Counted from the first letter of the stretch, positions 1 through 8,504 are shown. The stretch is 64,000 bases of DNA from Paenibacillus_F chitinolyticus_A (GCF_045038035.1 NZ_CP173427.1:2790001-2854000), one strand, 5' to 3'. The notes: generated by a model not told the origin, from the sequence alone. Program-made: numbers and translations.

Positions 1-651
1 CACGAAGTACAATCACCGCTCACCTCGATATCCGGTTATGCTCAAGCACTTAAGCAAGTAAACCTCGCAGATCATGAACGAAGCCGTTATCTGGATATTA
101 TTATCGCTGAAGCGAAGCGGATGTCCAAAATGAGCGATAGCTTGCTGAAGCTGAGTTTGCTTGAATCCCAGTCACAGCAACTTCGTTTAACCACACGTAG
201 CCTTGATGAACAGATCAGACGGGTCATCGTGGCGCTCCAGCCGCAATGGACTGCTCGCAGGCTGCAGTTTGAGCTTGATTTGAAGACGCTTCAAGTAACG
301 GCGGATCATGAGCTATTAAACCAGGTATGGACGAATATTATCGGCAATAGTATCAAATTTTCCGAGGATGGCGGGATGATTAACGTGAGCATTCAACACG
401 ATATCAACAACGTGACCGTCCGAATATCCGACACCGGTATCGGCATACCCCTTGAGGACCAGAAGCGTATATTTGAGCGATTTTTCAAGGCTGATCGTTC
501 CCACAGTCGCAAGGTTGATGGGAGTGGGATGGGACTTGCCATCGTTAAACAGATCGTATCGCTGCATCAAGGCGACATTCGAGTGGAAAGTGAGCTTGGT
601 CAAGGAACGACCTTCATTGTCGCCTTGCCAATCTCTTCGCCTACAGATTAG
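1..651 (+). CDS. Sensor histidine kinase, C-terminal part (5' truncated by window)
   Basis: The reading frame is open from base 1, and its first visible residues (HEVQSPLTSISGY) are an H-box with the phospho-accepting His. A HisKA dimerisation helix follows, then an HATPase_c domain with an N-box (NIIGNSIKF), a G1 box (DTGIGI), an F-box (FERFFKADRS) and a G2 box (GSGMGLAIV). The protein would autophosphorylate and pass phosphate to a response regulator, which lies outside the window together with the sensor and membrane part. The gene ends just before a strong terminator, so it is the last gene of its operon. The kinase class is secure; the stimulus cannot be inferred. Confidence 0.93.
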   Translation, partial: HEVQSPLTSISGYAQALKQVNLADHERSRYLDIIIAEAKRMSKMSDSLLKLSLLESQSQQLRLTTRSLDEQIRRVIVALQPQWTARRLQFELDLKTLQVTADHELLNQVWTNIIGNSIKFSEDGGMINVSIQHDINNVTVRISDTGIGIPLEDQKRIFERFFKADRSHSRKVDGSGMGLAIVKQIVSLHQGDIRVESELGQGTTFIVALPISSPTD

Positions 652-695
652 TTAGATTCATCGGGATCCATCGGATTTACTAAACCGCGTTCTCC

Positions 696-756
696 ATGCC
701 GAGGCCCACCACATGCAAACTTCCTTGTATGTGGTGGGCCTCGGCATTTTTTACAT
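696..756 (+). terminator. Intrinsic terminator after the histidine kinase
   Basis: A long, nearly perfect inverted repeat (arms beginning GCCGAGGCCCACC and ending GGTGGGCCTCGGC) has a loop of about 6 nt and is followed by ATTTTTT. It lies 45 nt after the kinase stop codon. Confidence 0.9.
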
Positions 757-810
757 GTTCATATTCAGTTCATATTGTCGTCATGGGGAGTACATCTTTG
801 TCGTTTATGA

Positions 811-1881
811 TTGCCTAACGGCCCGTTAAAGCTGCCCAAAATAGAGATAACGACAGGAGAAGAGGCGAGTGAAATAAGCGAGGTAAAGAAAAAAGACTTG
901 GACACAACAACAGGCAAAAAACCAGCTAGCACGATGAAAAAGTTGTTTCTCATTTTACTTAAAGTATTAGCAGCATTCGTTATAGCAATAGTCCTTTTTC
1001 TAGCCATTGTGTTTACAGTTAATATTATCAGCAGCAAATCAGAGGAAGGAAGAATAAAACCCTATGGTCAGTCCGTAACAGTAGATGGAAAAAATATGAA
1101 TGTTTTGATTCAAGGACAAGGCCAAGAAACAGTCGTGCTACTACCAGGTTTGGGAACAGGAACACCGGCACTTGATTTTAAGCCGCTAGTAGAAGAGTTA
1201 TCCCCTTTTTACAAAGTCGTAGTGGTTGAGCCTTTTGGTTATGGATTAAGTGATGGAACGGATAAGAAACGAAGCACCGAAAATATTGTAAGTGAAATTC
1301 ATGAAACTTTACAGAGTCTTAAAATTGACCGATATATTCTAATGGGGCACTCCATTGCGGGCATTTACGGACTAGATTATGTGAACAAATATGAACACGA
1401 AGTGAGTGCATTTGTCGGGATCGATAGCAGTGCTCCAAGGCAATACGGTGATAAGGTTGTTGAATCTCCAATACCATCTTCAGTAATTACACTACTCAAA
1501 AAATCAGGTTTAGCCAGATTGGTAATGAAACTAAGTGCTGACCCATTTGCTGCACTGCCCGTTGATGATGAAACGAAAGAACAAATGAGAATTCTTTCTT
1601 TCAAAAACTTTAGAAATCCCACCATTGTGAATGAAATAGAAAATAGGAATTCTAATTTTAAAGCGGCTGAAAATTTAACATTCCCCAAAAACCTTCCTGT
1701 TATTTTCTTTTTACAACCGGATAGTACAGGAATTGAAGGATGGTCAACACTACATGAAGAGCAAGTCAAAGATTCTGTACATGGAAAAGTGATGACATTT
1801 GAAGGAACACATTACTTACACCATACCAAATTCAAAGAAATCGCTGAAAACTTCAGGGCATTTATGGAAGGAATTAAATAA
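811..1881 (+). CDS. Membrane-anchored alpha/beta hydrolase, first tandem copy
   Basis: This is an alpha/beta-hydrolase-fold protein. One N-terminal transmembrane helix lies near residues 43-70. The oxyanion-side motif is LLPGLGTG, the nucleophile elbow is GHSIAG (Ser), and the C-terminal His sits in GTHYLHHTKF. The substrate is unknown. It is a close paralogue of the next gene (1995-2972). The start is doubtful. The longest frame begins with TTG at 811 without a ribosome-binding site. The position equivalent to the paralogue's ATG is an in-frame GCG at 865, although the AGGAGA just upstream is kept. TTG 898 and ATG 934 (directly before the membrane helix) are alternatives. Translation may therefore be weak. 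Confidence 0.8.
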   Translation: MPNGPLKLPKIEITTGEEASEISEVKKKDLDTTTGKKPASTMKKLFLILLKVLAAFVIAIVLFLAIVFTVNIISSKSEEGRIKPYGQSVTVDGKNMNVLIQGQGQETVVLLPGLGTGTPALDFKPLVEELSPFYKVVVVEPFGYGLSDGTDKKRSTENIVSEIHETLQSLKIDRYILMGHSIAGIYGLDYVNKYEHEVSAFVGIDSSAPRQYGDKVVESPIPSSVITLLKKSGLARLVMKLSADPFAALPVDDETKEQMRILSFKNFRNPTIVNEIENRNSNFKAAENLTFPKNLPVIFFLQPDSTGIEGWSTLHEEQVKDSVHGKVMTFEGTHYLHHTKFKEIAENFRAFMEGIK

Positions 1882-1994
1882 GAAAGTTGTACAATTCGGA
1901 TTGTCTACACCGCATAAGGAGTACATCTTCGGTGTGTAAGCTATCCTTAGTGGCCCGTTTTGGCAGCCAGATAAACAGAGGAGGACAGGAGACG

Positions 1995-2972
1995 ATGAGT
2001 GTGCAACCGCAAGAAGAGGGAATGAAAATGAGGATGGGGAAACCGTTCCGCGTTATACTTAAAACCTTAGGAGTTATAGCTATAGTAATCGTCCTTTTTC
2101 TAGCCATTGTTTTTATTGTGGATAAGGTCGCTGGTAAATCGGAACAAGGAAAAATAGAACCTTATGGTCAGTTCGTAACCGTAGACGGGAAAAAGATGAA
2201 TGTTTTAATTCAAGGAAAAGGTCAAGAGACGGTAGTGCTTCTGCCTGGTTACGGAACAGCCGCACCGGCACTTGATTTTAAGCTGCTTATCGATGAATTA
2301 TCGCCCTACTACAAAGTTGTTGCGATTGAGCCTTTCGGTTATGGATTAAGTGATGAAACCGAGAAGGAGCGCACCACGGAGAATATGGTAAATGAATTTC
2401 ATGAAACATTACAGCAGCTTCATATTACCCGTTATACGCTAATGGGCCATTCCATTGCAGGACTATACGGAGTGGAATACGTAAACAAATATCCCGACGA
2501 AGTGAAAGCATTTGTCGGAATCGATAGCAGTGTACCCACACAACCGGGTATGGATGTTAAATTCCCATTAACCATGTTTAAATTTCTTAAGCAATCAGGC
2601 CTTCAAAGATTCCTCGTGAATGTAGGTAGCGACCCATATGCATCCTTATTATTTGATGATAAAACAAAGGAACAAATGAAGATGATTATGAATAAAAACG
2701 CGAATAATAACACGATCTTAAATGAAATGAAAAATATTTCTTCTAACTTTAAGGGGGCTCAAAATTTAACATTCCCTAAAAATCTTCCCGTTCTTCTTTT
2801 TGTACAAGCGAATAATACAGATATAGAAGGATGGATACCTCTACATGAAGGACAAATAAAAGATTCTGTACACGGAAAAGTAATAACAATGGATGCATCC
2901 CATTATTTACACCATACCAAATTCAAAGAAATCACTGAAAGCGTGAGGGAATTCAAGGAAGCAATAAAATGA
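1995..2972 (+). CDS. Membrane-anchored alpha/beta hydrolase, second tandem copy
   Basis: The second copy has the same plan: a short cytoplasmic N-terminus, one transmembrane helix (around VIAIVIVLFLAIVFIV), LLPGYGTA, the nucleophile motif GHSIAG and a C-terminal catalytic His in SHYLHHTKF. ATG 1995 is preceded by GGAGG at 1980-1984 (10-nt spacing), so the in-frame extension upstream to 1887 is rejected. The 80 nt before this gene resemble the 80 nt before the first copy (shared GGAGTACATCTT and GGCCCGTT), so the duplication included the promoter region. The protein is probably an extracytoplasmic esterase or lipase-like hydrolase; the substrate is not visible. Confidence 0.88.
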   Translation: MSVQPQEEGMKMRMGKPFRVILKTLGVIAIVIVLFLAIVFIVDKVAGKSEQGKIEPYGQFVTVDGKKMNVLIQGKGQETVVLLPGYGTAAPALDFKLLIDELSPYYKVVAIEPFGYGLSDETEKERTTENMVNEFHETLQQLHITRYTLMGHSIAGLYGVEYVNKYPDEVKAFVGIDSSVPTQPGMDVKFPLTMFKFLKQSGLQRFLVNVGSDPYASLLFDDKTKEQMKMIMNKNANNNTILNEMKNISSNFKGAQNLTFPKNLPVLLFVQANNTDIEGWIPLHEGQIKDSVHGKVITMDASHYLHHTKFKEITESVREFKEAIK

Positions 2973-3061
2973 GACCTTACCGGGAATGAATATGTCATTC
3001 GGGTGTATTCTACAGCCCCGAGGTCGGGAAGTGAAAAATGATTCGGGAAGCAGATATCGAA

Positions 3062-3090
3062 GAAGGGCGCTCTTCTGTAGAGCGCCCTTC
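3062..3090. terminator. Hairpin between convergent genes
   Basis: A perfect 11-bp stem (GAAGGGCGCTC / GAGCGCCCTTC) with a 7-nt loop lies between the converging hydrolase and CBM-protein genes. T-runs are weak on both sides, so it is probably a shared bidirectional terminator. Confidence 0.65.
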
Positions 3091-3108
3091 GCTTCTTAGC
3101 TTACATGT

Positions 3109-4596
3109 CTAATAATGATTCACCGCTTTAACCGGCAGAGAATAATAGGCGTTTCCTTTTTGTTTGCCGTAGCTGTGCACCGCCACGCCGCCAAAACCGG
3201 CATGTCCGCCGAAATGCGCTTTTATTGCGGCGAGCGCACGATCCAGATCATCCAAACCTTCTTCATAAAAGGTTATACTGTCCCCGCCGGCCGTTACGGG
3301 ATCAATCGTTTCAAGTCCAACAGTAATTTTTTTGCCAACTTGTGCCGCATAGTCTATTTCGTTCTGGGCGTCCCGGACGGCTTGCCATTGACCATCGGAA
3401 TACCGGTCGGTATAATCCATAAGTCCAACCCAATCCAGCCGGTCGATCAAATGTTTATAAAAACCTTTGTCGACGCCGTTGTACGTAACCGTGTATTCCG
3501 GGCCGTCATACCATCTCGGAATATCTTGGGCGTATGTCATACCGGTACCGCTCATAAGGGCCGTGGCTTTATCGATATAGGCAAGAGCTTGCTGCATCAC
3601 ATCGGTTTTGTTACTTTCCCATTTTTCTTTGTTAAGGTAAACTTCGATATCTTGATGGACACCGTCGAATTTTTCGCTAGATGCCGCACCTCCGTTGAAG
3701 GTAATGACATCGGTTATTCTTTCCAGCCCTATCGAATGCTTGTCTGTCAATCCCCAATCTATATCCCCGCTTAACGCTTCCACTCTTATCCCTTTGGCAT
3801 GTGCTTGAGAGATAAATTGCTTAAGCTGCGTGTTATAGGTGGTCAAATGGGTTTTGTTGATGGAAAGAAGCAGAACATTAACCCCTTTGTCCTGAGCGAA
3901 TTGGAACAGGGTCGAACGTTCCGCCGAATCCTGCAGCACGGAAGTCGTTTCCTGCCAGACCCACATCGCCTTGACGTCCTTATTTATCGCTTGGACACCG
4001 CTTCTGGCTTTAAGACTAAGATCGTCCAAAAAGGCGTTTGCCCCGCTGTCGGCATTTTTATATATGTATACCTGGAGTTTGGCGGTGCCCGGAACGGTCG
4101 TAAAAGCGGTCGATTTAAATTCATACAGCGTTTGATTAAATCTCAGCGTGTTCTTGGCCAGTACATTGTTATTTGCATCTAAACAATCTACACCGACAAT
4201 GGCCGTATCCGTACCGGCGCTTACGCTGCCGTGCCCGGACAAGACATAGGTCGTTCCCGACGGAATGCCGGAAATGATTTGCCCCGCGCCCCCTTCACCG
4301 GAAGCGATGCGTGCCGCTTTGACTCCCGCAAATGCCGGAGAAGTGACGACAGCGGTATTTCCCCAGTTGGTCCAGCTTGCCAAGTTGTCTTCAAATCCCG
4401 GATTGGCGATCAGATTATCGCCCAGATTCAAAGCAGCCGCGCCCGAATCGGCACGATCTGTCGATGCGCTAACAATCTCAGGATTCAGCAGCAAATCGTT
4501 ACCCGCCGCATGTCCATTAGAAGGTAATCCCGAGAGACCCAATAAGAGGGAAAATACCATACCAAGCGACAAAGGTGCGTGCATAAACTTTTTCAT
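3109..4596 (-). CDS. Secreted protein with carbohydrate-binding-like and TIM-barrel-like domains
   Basis: A signal peptide (KKFMHAPLSLGMVFSLLLGL, cleavage near GHA) is followed by a jelly-roll domain of the CBM4_9 type (starting NLIANPGFE, ending FLDDLSLKA, about residues 60-200). After it comes a C-terminal domain starting KAMWVWQET with alternating strands and helices and the acidic strand end FDGVHQDIE, which suggests a glycoside-hydrolase-like TIM barrel. Catalytic residues cannot be assigned with confidence. AAGGAG at 4605-4610 is 8 nt from ATG 4596 but only 2 nt from ATG 4602, so 4596 is preferred. The protein is expected outside the cell, probably binding or cutting polysaccharide. Confidence 0.8.
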   Translation of the reverse strand: MKKFMHAPLSLGMVFSLLLGLSGLPSNGHAAGNDLLLNPEIVSASTDRADSGAAALNLGDNLIANPGFEDNLASWTNWGNTAVVTSPAFAGVKAARIASGEGGAGQIISGIPSGTTYVLSGHGSVSAGTDTAIVGVDCLDANNNVLAKNTLRFNQTLYEFKSTAFTTVPGTAKLQVYIYKNADSGANAFLDDLSLKARSGVQAINKDVKAMWVWQETTSVLQDSAERSTLFQFAQDKGVNVLLLSINKTHLTTYNTQLKQFISQAHAKGIRVEALSGDIDWGLTDKHSIGLERITDVITFNGGAASSEKFDGVHQDIEVYLNKEKWESNKTDVMQQALAYIDKATALMSGTGMTYAQDIPRWYDGPEYTVTYNGVDKGFYKHLIDRLDWVGLMDYTDRYSDGQWQAVRDAQNEIDYAAQVGKKITVGLETIDPVTAGGDSITFYEEGLDDLDRALAAIKAHFGGHAGFGGVAVHSYGKQKGNAYYSLPVKAVNHY

Positions 4597-4920
4597 CAGC
4601 ATGTCTCCTTTTTATCATAGATTGGTTTAAATATATATTAATGGTATCATGCCTTGATTTAATAGTATATATAATCCAGTTTTTGGACTGTTAATAGACA
4701 CGGAATGCGGAAAATGAACATTCAAAACGATTTGTAACCTTTTTATGGTAATTTAATTACTTTACTCAGCAACCTCATGACTATCGTTTATAAAGTTATT
4801 GTTAAAATAATACATAAATGTTAATTTGAATCCGAGATCAGAGTACTCATTCTCAAACTGAAAGCAGAGGAGGAACTTTTACGAGAACAGCTCGGTCAAT
4901 TACGACCGGGCTGTTTTATT
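4597..4920. other. AT-rich intergenic region ending in a hairpin
   Basis: This stretch is upstream of the minus-strand secreted-protein gene. It contains AT-rich promoter-like sequence (TATACT on the minus strand near 4665) and no convincing gene. From 4866 a plus-strand reading (LKAEEELLREQLGQLR) looks like a short coiled-coil tail, but it has no start codon or body. Confidence 0.4.
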
Positions 4921-4923
4921 TTA
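4886..4923 (+). terminator. Intrinsic terminator-like hairpin
   Basis: The stem AACAGCTCGGTC / GACCGGGCTGTT (one mismatch or wobble) has a 6-nt loop and is followed by TTATTTT. No intact plus-strand gene precedes it, so it may be left from a lost gene, or it may serve the convergent small minus-strand ORF. Confidence 0.6.
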
Positions 4924-5163
4924 CCCGGTATACTCATAACCGAAAAACGGCGTGGACGAGCTGCATGAATAAGGTGCGCGCTCCAGTCCTTCCGCTAGGG
5001 TTCGGATGCCCTCCTTGTTCGTCGGTCTGATGAAGCCGGGAAACTGCAATTCTTCCAGCCGTTCTTCTGTCTGATGCTTACGGATGTCGTCCTGCGTAAC
5101 GTTTAAATCACTGTGTGATCGATCATTAAAATGGTAGCCATAAACTAAAATCTGAGATACCAT
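4921..5163 (-). CDS. Small hypothetical protein (about 80 aa)
   Basis: The open frame starts at ATG 5163 and encodes MVSQILVYGYHF..., ending FFGYEYTG. It is hydrophilic and mixed alpha/beta, with no recognised domain. No good ribosome-binding site is visible, and the frame can be extended upstream to 5436 over the metallopeptidase gene, which is less likely. It may be a real small gene or the 3' remnant of a larger one; composition and a sensible C-terminus favour past coding. Confidence 0.35.
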   Translation of the reverse strand: MVSQILVYGYHFNDRSHSDLNVTQDDIRKHQTEERLEELQFPGFIRPTNKEGIRTLAEGLERAPYSCSSSTPFFGYEYTG

Positions 5164-5280
5164 TTGTAGAGAAGTATCCCGAGGTTGCGGAGTCCGAAGC
5201 TGTCCGGAGTTAAACGAGATTTGGTGACCGCTGCTTATGTATGGTTGCTCCCAATAAAACAGACAGAGATGATGTTGATA

Positions 5281-5934
5281 ATGAAAATTGTACTCGGCCA
5301 ACAACAAATAGAAGTTCACGTGGAATACGGTCAGCGCAAAAAGCTCTCGCTCCACATCGATCCTTCCGGACTCGTCACGGTGAAGGCCCCCAATCATACG
5401 GCTGATGATGTGGTGATGAACGCGGTAAGGCAGCATGCCAATAAAATTTTAAAGCAGCTGCAGGCGATTGAGACCGCTCGCAAACCTCAGAAACTTCGGG
5501 AATATGAAGAGGAAGGCAAGTTTCTTCATCTTGGCCGATATTATCCGCTTCATGAGTTAATCGAGACGAACGGGCGTACGGAACAAGAGCTTCAAGATGA
5601 TCTGAAGAAGTTTTACTTCGCAAGCTGTAAGCAGGTGATCGGGGAGCGCATAAAAATCTATCAGAAGCAGCTGAAAGTCACGCCTAAATCCTTCATCATC
5701 GAGGAGTCCCGAACGAAGTGGGGCAGCTGTAACTCGGCTAAGCATCTTACGTTCAATTATCGTCTGGCGATGGCACCCATTGACGTTATTGATTACGTGG
5801 TCATTCACGAGCTTTGTCATCTCTTGCATATGAATCATGATCGGTCCTTCTGGCGGCGCGTTGGAAGCGTGATGCAGGATTACAAAGCGAAGGAAGCGTT
5901 CCTCGCGAGGTATGGACACGCCATGACATTGTAA
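5281..5934 (+). CDS. YgjP-like (DUF45) zinc metallopeptidase
   Basis: This is a protein of 217 aa with the C-terminal HELCH motif (VVIHELCHLLHMNH), in which two His and the Glu form a gluzincin-like zinc site, followed by the family-typical SFWRRV segment. The conserved EESRTKWGSC block lies just before. These features define the YgjP/DUF45 (WLM-related) family of cytoplasmic metallopeptidase-like proteins, often near restriction or DNA-repair genes. ATG 5281 starts at the conserved beginning (KIVLGQQQIEVHVEYGQRKK); earlier ATGs at 5269 and 5272 are possible. The gene stands alone, and its substrate is unknown. Confidence 0.85.
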   Translation: MKIVLGQQQIEVHVEYGQRKKLSLHIDPSGLVTVKAPNHTADDVVMNAVRQHANKILKQLQAIETARKPQKLREYEEEGKFLHLGRYYPLHELIETNGRTEQELQDDLKKFYFASCKQVIGERIKIYQKQLKVTPKSFIIEESRTKWGSCNSAKHLTFNYRLAMAPIDVIDYVVIHELCHLLHMNHDRSFWRRVGSVMQDYKAKEAFLARYGHAMTL

Positions 5935-6008
5935 TGAAAAGATACATGCTTTCTATCTTCTCTCATGTTACATGGAAAAAGTTTACAAATGAAACTTCAA
6001 TGCGTTAA

Positions 6009-6024
6009 TATATCTATAGATATA
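6009..6024. promoter_or_regulatory. 16-bp perfect palindrome upstream of arsR-like gene
   Basis: TATATCTATAGATATA is perfectly self-complementary and ends 32 nt before the start of the ArsR-family gene. Position and symmetry fit an autoregulatory ArsR operator over the promoter. Confidence 0.6.
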
Positions 6025-6055
6025 GAAACATCAAATAAAGCGAGGATGGCGACCT

Positions 6056-6340
6056 ATGAACCATGTGCAATCACATCATGAAGCGGTAAAAGTATTCAAA
6101 GCACTGGGGGAACCAACCCGGTTAAATATTGTAAAGCTCTTAAACAAGCATAAAGAATTAAGCTGCTCCGAGATTGGAGAACGTCTGCATTTTAAAGGCT
6201 CTACTCTTTCGCATCATCTGAAACAGCTCGTCGACTGCGGGGTTTCAAGGCTGGCGCGCAAGGAAAGGACCTATCATTTTTATCAAATTAATGAGGATAC
6301 ATTAAAGCGTCATGTTGTGCTTGGGAGTGATTCAGATTAA
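6056..6340 (+). CDS. ArsR-family winged-helix repressor
   Basis: This is a 94-aa single-domain winged helix with the ArsR signature ALGEPTRLNIVKLL, then the recognition helix region STLSHHLKQLVDCG and a beta wing (RKERTYHFYQIN). Cys residues at positions 37 and 60 exist, but no classical ELCVCDL metal box is seen, so the inducer is unknown. A GAGGATG-type ribosome-binding site precedes ATG 6056. The perfect palindrome at 6009-6024 suggests autoregulation. ArsR genes usually sit before the gene they control, but here only a decayed frame follows (6378-6758), so its target may be lost. Confidence 0.88.
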   Translation: MNHVQSHHEAVKVFKALGEPTRLNIVKLLNKHKELSCSEIGERLHFKGSTLSHHLKQLVDCGVSRLARKERTYHFYQINEDTLKRHVVLGSDSD

Positions 6341-6377
6341 TTTTTTGCGTTATATTTCGATACTTATAAATGTATGA

Positions 6378-6758
6378 ATTTATCTTGCTTTCAATAAACG
6401 ATATACTGTCACACTGGTTGACAGCAACTTATCGCTCTATATTTCGATAGCGCGGATTGTTCCATCAGGCGACAATGAGCGGGTCGTGCTGCATTACAAG
6501 TTGGCTATCAACTCTGTCGAGTATACGGTGGATCTCGGTCAGGCCTTTAGAGGCCACAGGTTTATGTATCACCCGGTTGAGCAATCCGGGTCTAATACAG
6601 AGCCTACTGAGACACCAGCTGAGATCAGCACTCACGATGATTGTAACATCCTGAACCTGCATGGTCTGGTAACAAACGAGTCAGGTATCCATTTTATTTC
6701 ATCCGATGGCAATCCACTCGTGCTATGGGATGAAAATGACGCTTCCGCTCCATATTGA
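6378..6758 (+). pseudogene. Probable remnant of an unrecognised protein gene
   Basis: The frame is stop-free from 6378 and reads like protein (SLYISIARIVPSG..., then KLAINSVEYTVDLGQAF), ending at 6758. The only start-like codon is GTG 6486, without a ribosome-binding site and inside what looks like a continuous domain. The segment resembles the C-terminal part of a larger beta-rich protein whose 5' end is gone. The region 6759-6998 that follows shows no gene. Confidence 0.35.
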
Positions 6759-6998
6759 AGAAAAGGAAGGCAAAAGCGGTTCGGATGTCAACGACAACAC
6801 TCAAGAATAGAACGAACAATGGACGGTATAAAGGATTAAAACCTGTCGAAACGAAAGTTTTTTGCGAAGTCACATTCCGTGCATGTTCTGCCCATAACCG
6901 GAAGAAAGCCTTAAAATAGTTTTCAACGTCCGCTTTTATTCGCAGATTGATATAAGTAATATGAAGTAAAACGCAGAAATGCAGCAGGGGGGAAGAGT

Positions 6999-7526
6999 AT
7001 GGTTTCAATCATTCAGATGAAACTCGAAGATTCGTTTAGAATACGCGACATAGACCGTTCCGAAACCATAGAGCTTGTCTATACATGTAAGAATGAAGTT
7101 CTGGAGGAAATAAAAACCGGTCATGAGTGCCCTAATTGGAAAGAAGACGATTATAACGCTGTCATTTCAAGGTATGAGTATGAGCTAAAAAACGGCGGTA
7201 CAGCTTTCGGAGCATACGATGGGGATACCTTAGTCGGGTTTGGTGTCCTGGCTAATAAGTTTAGAGGTAAAGAGAATGACCGGCTTCAGATAGACCTCAT
7301 GTATGTTACCCGGGACTACCGGAGACAAGGAATAGGCAGGCGTATAATGGATGAGTTAAGTAAAGCGGCAATCGAAAAAGGCGCGAAATACTTATACATC
7401 TCCTCTACAGAAACAGAATCCGCTGTAAATTTTTACACAAGCTGCGGTTCGGCCATTACGTCAGAAATCGATGAGGAGCTATTTGAAAAAGAACCTTGCG
7501 ATATTCATATGATTAAACGACTTTAA
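6999..7526 (+). CDS. GNAT-family N-acetyltransferase
   Basis: This is a 175-aa acetyltransferase of the GNAT fold. Strand 4 and the acetyl-CoA pyrophosphate loop are seen in QIDLMYVTRDYRRQGIGRRI (motif A, R/Q-x-x-G-x-G/A), followed by the strand-5 region YLYISSTETESAVNFYTSCG. It should transfer an acetyl group from acetyl-CoA to an amine; the acceptor cannot be read from the sequence. A strong AGGGGGG sits just before ATG 6999. It is a stand-alone gene with a terminator about 125 nt after it. Confidence 0.88.
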   Translation: MVSIIQMKLEDSFRIRDIDRSETIELVYTCKNEVLEEIKTGHECPNWKEDDYNAVISRYEYELKNGGTAFGAYDGDTLVGFGVLANKFRGKENDRLQIDLMYVTRDYRRQGIGRRIMDELSKAAIEKGAKYLYISSTETESAVNFYTSCGSAITSEIDEELFEKEPCDIHMIKRL

Positions 7527-7649
7527 GAGTTTTTCTCCCTAACAAAACCTTAGCCATTATGTTACTCTGCAAAGGAATGTGCATCGAAAAGGAGACCCAT
7601 TAGGCAATATCATAGGGCCCATTCAAGCCGGATCAGTTGCTTCAGACCG

Positions 7650-7682
7650 AACCCACCCTTACTTCAAAAGGTGGGTTTTTCT
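7650..7682 (+). terminator. Intrinsic terminator
   Basis: The stem AACCCACC / GGTGGGTT has additional inner pairs and is followed by TTTTT. It closes the GNAT unit and separates it from the convergent chorismate-lyase-like gene. The 120 nt between the GNAT stop and the hairpin hold no gene. Confidence 0.8.
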
Positions 7683-7728
7683 ATCTTCCGAAAACCTCCA
7701 TATGCGATTTGAGTGAGCTTGGGATTGA

Positions 7729-8280
7729 TTAATGTCCGCTGGCGGAGGTAATACGGGAAGCGGAGCGGACAATGGCGTCCAGGTCAAAATATTCGATCAG
7801 GTAGAACCAGCACGAATCTCCCCCTATTATTTTATATTTTTTCATAAGGTAAGTGGAAGTGTTCAGGGAATAGGGCGCGAATGCTTCCATGCTGCTTCTG
7901 TGTTCGATTCCTGTCTCCGTTATTTCCCTTCGTGTCGGATATTCAGCCAGCAGTTTGCCGAGCGGAAACTGCCGGTTATCGAGCTGCCTGGCCAAATCTG
8001 CCGGAAGTGTCAGCAGGTTCGCATATACAATATTGTAAGATAACACACGGCCGGGCAAGGTTAGGCTCGATAGGCGTCTGATGAACTGTCCGTTGGCCGG
8101 AAAAGCTTGCCGGACGTCTTCAGGAACGGATTCCGAAGCTGCCCGTTCATGTTCATAAACATGAATATTCACTTGGTTACGGACGATAATCTCGATCGTT
8201 CGTGTTGTCGTTCCGTCCGTTTGCAGCAGAAGATCGGATATGAGGAGATGGTCCTGTTCGTTGTCCGCGTAAATTGTCAT
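7729..8280 (-). CDS. Chorismate pyruvate-lyase-like protein (4-hydroxybenzoate former)
   Basis: This 183-aa protein resembles the UbiC/DUF98 chorismate-lyase fold. The core FIRRLSSLTLPGRVLSYNIV with Arg, then ANLLTLP and the PLGKLL...R stretch, match the family pattern in which strands and conserved Arg residues bind chorismate. The expected reaction is chorismate to 4-hydroxybenzoate plus pyruvate. It is transcribed divergently from the polyketide operon, and an aryl starter would suit that operon. SD GGAGG is just upstream of ATG 8280. The family call is moderate; the role as starter supplier is inference from context. Confidence 0.68.
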   Translation of the reverse strand: MTIYADNEQDHLLISDLLLQTDGTTTRTIEIIVRNQVNIHVYEHERAASESVPEDVRQAFPANGQFIRRLSSLTLPGRVLSYNIVYANLLTLPADLARQLDNRQFPLGKLLAEYPTRREITETGIEHRSSMEAFAPYSLNTSTYLMKKYKIIGGDSCWFYLIEYFDLDAIVRSASRITSASGH

Positions 8281-8312
8281 TATGCCTCCTTTATTCTCGT
8301 TTCTTACTCTTG

Positions 8313-8340
8313 ATTATATATAAAATGGTTAATTATTCAA
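8313..8340 (-). promoter_or_regulatory. SigA-type promoter of the chorismate-lyase-like gene
   Basis: On the minus strand, TTGAAT (8340-8335) and TATAAT (8318-8313) are separated by 16 nt. The ribosome-binding site and ATG 8280 follow. Confidence 0.6.
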
Positions 8341-8376
8341 ATAATTAGTAGTATGATAAAATTATTAGGAATAATT

Positions 8377-8402
8377 CCGAAAACATGATTTATTATTTTC
8401 GG
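8377..8402. promoter_or_regulatory. Inverted repeat between divergent biosynthetic genes
   Basis: CCGAAAA (8377-8383) and TTTTCGG (8396-8402) form a perfect 7-bp inverted repeat with a 12-nt centre. It lies between the two divergent promoters, so it is a candidate operator controlling both; no regulator gene is present in the cluster. Confidence 0.4.
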
Positions 8403-8466
8403 CAATTTATTGACCCCCGTAAGGTTATGAAAGTCGAATTAACTACTTAAAAAATATCATATTTGC

Positions 8467-8494
8467 TTGAAAATAACATTTTTTTCTCTATACT
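8467..8494 (+). promoter_or_regulatory. SigA-type promoter of the polyketide operon
   Basis: TTGAAA (8467-8472) and TATACT (8489-8494) are separated by 16 nt, about 90 nt upstream of the first glycosyltransferase. This is the only good promoter seen before the overlapping genes 8592-19920. Confidence 0.65.
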
Positions 8495-8504
8495 TGTAGG
8501 TAAT

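Noticed and set aside
1887..1994. N-terminal extension of the second hydrolase
   Set aside because: ATG 1995 has a strong SD, and the upstream part aligns with untranslated sequence of the duplicate.
3115..4630. Plus-strand ORFs 3115-3774, 3799-4182 and 4265-4630
   Set aside because: They lie opposite the well-supported secreted protein gene with signal peptide and SD, and have no recognisable domains.
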